Below the pieces are notes generated by a model that saw only the letters and a list, made by a program, of their open reading frames with translations, was not told the DNA's origin and did not search any database. A stretch of DNA of 7,403 bases from Treponema sp. Its GTDB lineage: Bacteria > Spirochaetota > Spirochaetia > Treponematales > Breznakiellaceae. Made by a program: the position numbers and the translations under genes. Positions 5,970 through 7,403 of the stretch are shown piece by piece. Location: positions 1 to 7,403 of the forward strand of contig JAIRZS010000292.1 in NCBI GenBank assembly GCA_031267115.1, given 5' to 3'. Positions within the stretch are counted from its first letter, which is position 1, and the number at the start of each line of letters is the position of its first letter.

Positions 5970-7268
5970 ATGAAGAAAAGCAATTGGTACTTGAGGCTGT
6001 TCCAAAACTTCAGTTTTTGGAACAGCTTCCTTGGATTTAGGGGATTTTTTGCGATTTTATTGTTCTTTCTCTTTCCCCTGGACACGGCGGTAACCATGAC
6101 GGCGGGAAGCACCGCAAACGGATCCGCCGCTGCCTCTTGCCGGGCTGCCGCCGGTTACGCCCAGGTCATCGATCTGGAGACAGACGATGCCTCCGCGTAT
6201 TCCAAGCGGGGGCTTGCATATTTCCTTGACGGCGACTATGACCAGGCTGCCGCGGAGTGTTCCCGGGCCATCAGCCTGGACCCGGACGATGTCTCCGCGT
6301 ATAGGGTCCGGGGGCTTGCGTATTTCTATAAAGGCGAGGATGAGCAGGCTGCCGCGGACTTTTCCCAGGCTATTGCCGACTATGACCGGGCTGTCGCGGA
6401 CTTTTCCCAGGCTATCAGCCTGGACCCGGACGATGCCCCCACGTATTACGACCGGGGGCTTGTGTATTTTTATAAAGGCGAGTACGACCAGGCTGCCGCG
6501 GGCTTTTCCCAGGCTATTGCCGACTATGACCGGGCTATCACGGACTTTTCCCGGGCCGTCAGCCTGGACCCGGACGATGCCTCCGCGTATTACAGCCGGG
6601 GGCTTGCATATTCCCGTACAGGCGATCATGGCCGGGCTGCCGCGGACTTTTCCCAGGTTATCAGGCTGGACCCGGACGATGCCTTTACGTATTACAACCG
6701 GGGGCTTGCATATTCCCGTACAGGGGATTATGACCGGGCTATCGCGGACTTTTCCCAGGCTATCAGCCTGAACCCAGGCTATCTTGGGTATTATACCAAC
6801 AGGGGCGCTGCGTACGCGGCCAATGGCGACTATGACCAGGCTATCGCGGACTTTTCCCGGGCCATCGAGCTTGATCCGCATTATGCATCTTCGTACTACA
6901 GCCGGGGGGGCGCGTATGCGGCCAATGGCGATTATAACCGGGCCATTGCGGATTTTTCCCAGGCTATCGGGTTTAACCCGGACTATGCCGGATATTATAC
7001 CGGCCGGGGGGCTGCGTATGCGGCCAATGGCGGCTATGACCAGGCTATCGCGGACTATACCCAGGTTATCAGCCTGGCCCCGGACAATGCCTCTGCGTAT
7101 TTTAGCCGGGGACAGGTGTATGCCGAAAAAGGCGACTATGACCGGGCTATAGCCGACTATGAAGCGGCATTGTGGATTGACCCGGACCATGCCGATGCCA
7201 GGGATAATCTTGAATATGCCAGGAGCCGGCTGGGTATAATAGAGTTGTTCGAAAACTTCAGTTTTTGA
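5970..7268 (+). CDS. exported TPR-array protein with palindrome-encoded ends
   Basis: The 432-residue protein consists of a basic start (K2, K3, R9, R24), a hydrophobic segment (about 25-36, rich in F and L) that looks like a signal peptide or anchor, an Ala/Ser-rich linker (44-62) and nine TPR units (72-405). Each unit follows the pattern (S/T)xY..RG.AY...GDYDxAIADFSQAI.L.P. Most are 34 residues, but units two and three (106-153 and 154-201) are 48 residues because of an extra 14-residue helix segment. A short capping helix follows (406-423). TPRs are helical scaffolds for protein-protein contacts; no enzyme motif is seen. Residues 9-20 (RLFQNFSFWNSF) and the last eight residues (ELFENFSF) are encoded by two copies of the same palindrome. 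The start is supported by AAGGAG (5958-5963). The gene lies 42 bases after the transglutaminase-TPR gene, so co-transcription is likely. There is no lipobox next to the hydrophobic segment. Partner unknown. Confidence 0.85.
   Translation: MKKSNWYLRLFQNFSFWNSFLGFRGFFAILLFFLFPLDTAVTMTAGSTANGSAAASCRAAAGYAQVIDLETDDASAYSKRGLAYFLDGDYDQAAAECSRAISLDPDDVSAYRVRGLAYFYKGEDEQAAADFSQAIADYDRAVADFSQAISLDPDDAPTYYDRGLVYFYKGEYDQAAAGFSQAIADYDRAITDFSRAVSLDPDDASAYYSRGLAYSRTGDHGRAAADFSQVIRLDPDDAFTYYNRGLAYSRTGDYDRAIADFSQAISLNPGYLGYYTNRGAAYAANGDYDQAIADFSRAIELDPHYASSYYSRGGAYAANGDYNRAIADFSQAIGFNPDYAGYYTGRGAAYAANGGYDQAIADYTQVISLAPDNASAYFSRGQVYAEKGDYDRAIADYEAALWIDPDHADARDNLEYARSRLGIIELFENFSF
5994..6028 (+). repeat. palindromic repeat, copy 2, inside the 5' end of the TPR gene
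   Basis: The 35-base element has a 12-bp perfect stem (5996-6007 with 6015-6026, GCTGTTCCAAAA against TTTTGGAACAGC) and the loop CTTCAGT. It lies within codons 9-20 of the TPR gene and encodes RLFQNFSFWNSF upstream of the hydrophobic segment. The mRNA hairpin would begin 24 bases after the start codon, close enough to affect early translation. Confidence 0.85.
6183..7184 (+). repeat. in-frame tandem DNA repeat encoding nine TPR units
   Basis: The basic period is 102 bases (34 codons). Two adjacent 144-base units (6285-6428 and 6429-6572) each contain a 42-base internal duplication. The block GCGGACTTTTCCCAGGCTAT occurs at 6354-6373 and again 42 bases on at 6396-6415; close variants sit at 6498 and 6540, exactly 144 bases further. 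Phrases such as GACCGGGCTAT and GACCAGGCTAT recur with very few silent differences, which points to recent duplication or gene conversion rather than old protein-level conservation. Copy number could vary between strains, and short-read assembly could collapse it. Confidence 0.85.
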
Positions 7269-7274
7269 ACAACT
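7243..7274 (+). repeat. palindromic repeat, copy 3, over the stop codon of the TPR gene
   Basis: AGTTGTTC (7243-7250) pairs with GAACAACT (7267-7274), then G7251 wobbles with T7266 and AAAA pairs with TTTT around a CTTCAG loop. It has the same orientation and reading register as copy 2. Copy 3 has TTTTTGAAC where copy 2 has TTTTTGGAAC, and this one-base difference creates the TGA stop at 7266-7268. Relative to copy 2, one base pair has changed on both sides (C5997-G6025 is T7245-A7272 here), a compensatory change. It has no T-run after it. Confidence 0.8.
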
Positions 7275-7287
7275 TCCGCTAAAAACC

Positions 7288-7320
7288 GCAGTTTTGCAAG
7301 GCTTTAGCCTGAAAAACTGC
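7288..7320 (+). other. inverted repeat downstream of the TPR gene
   Basis: GCAGTTTT (7288-7295) pairs with AAAACTGC (7313-7320), and an inner AGGC (7299-7302) pairs with GCCT (7307-7310), giving a two-part hairpin with an internal loop. It lies 19 bases after the TPR stop codon. No T-run follows on the plus strand, so it is not a standard terminator, though it could form an mRNA 3' end structure or be part of a repetitive element. Confidence 0.55.
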
Positions 7321-7322
7321 AA

Positions 7323-7359
7323 GACTTGTGAGACAACCAACCGGGTTGTCGAACAAGTC
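7323..7359 (+). other. strong hairpin with tandem G/A internal loop
   Basis: GACTTGT (7323-7329) pairs with ACAAGTC (7353-7359) and GACAACC (7332-7338) pairs with GGTTGTC (7344-7350), with the loop AACCG. The two stems are separated by GA opposite GA, which as RNA could form a tandem sheared G-A motif. Its right arm overlaps an alternative hairpin (AGTCC 7356-7360 with GGACT 7367-7371), so the two cannot fully form together. The remaining AT-rich bases, 7372-7403, show no gene. Confidence 0.55.
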
Positions 7360-7403
7360 CATTATGGGACTGAACCAGAATTTACTCATAATATTGAAAT
7401 ATT

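Noticed and set aside
6183..7184. CRISPR-like array
   Set aside because: The repeats are contiguous, 102 or 144 bases long, in frame and encode TPRs; there are no unique spacers.
6057..7340. 427-codon open frame on the minus strand across the TPR gene
   Set aside because: It is antisense to the TPR array. Because the repeat period is a multiple of three, one stop-free antisense unit keeps the whole frame open. The protein is a low-complexity mirror of the repeats with no start context or domain.

Overview
The window reads as a GC-rich bacterial chromosome segment, most likely from a spirochaete of the termite-gut Treponema type. That assignment is an inference. It rests on a transglutaminase/TPR membrane protein of a kind I associate with spirochaetes, on two intergenic elements resembling the Flavo-1 structured RNA (described from Bacteroidota and some Spirochaetota), and on a dispersed palindrome family that I associate with such genomes from memory. 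No database search was possible.

Layout, left to right. Positions 1-335 are intergenic. They hold a Flavo-1-like structured element (42-152), a doubtful 33-codon ORF (196-297) and a good sigma-70-type promoter (272-300). The first gene (336-1469) is a UgpC/MsmX/MalK-type sugar ABC importer ATPase with no permease or binding-protein gene beside it. Positions 1470-1757 are intergenic again, with a palindromic repeat directly after the ATPase stop (1476-1510) and a second Flavo-1-like element on the minus strand (1545-1650). The ATPase gene is therefore bracketed by two such elements facing each other. The second gene (1758-5927) encodes a 1389-residue protein: a TgpA-like membrane-anchored transglutaminase fused to a long TPR region. 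Forty-two bases later a 432-residue exported TPR protein follows (5970-7268), built from nine nearly identical repeats that are also nearly identical as DNA. Both of its ends are encoded by copies of the palindrome seen after the ATPase gene. Positions 7269-7403 hold further hairpins and no gene.

How the genes work together. The ATPase probably energises sugar importers encoded elsewhere. The other two genes probably form an operon, and both appear to place TPR scaffolds outside the cytoplasmic membrane; a shared envelope role is plausible but unproven.

The most unusual features are the palindrome coding in frame for 'LF(Q/E)NFSF' at both ends of the TPR gene, the facing Flavo-1-like pair, the transglutaminase-TPR fusion with an internal hydrophobic segment at the joint, and the recently expanded TPR array.
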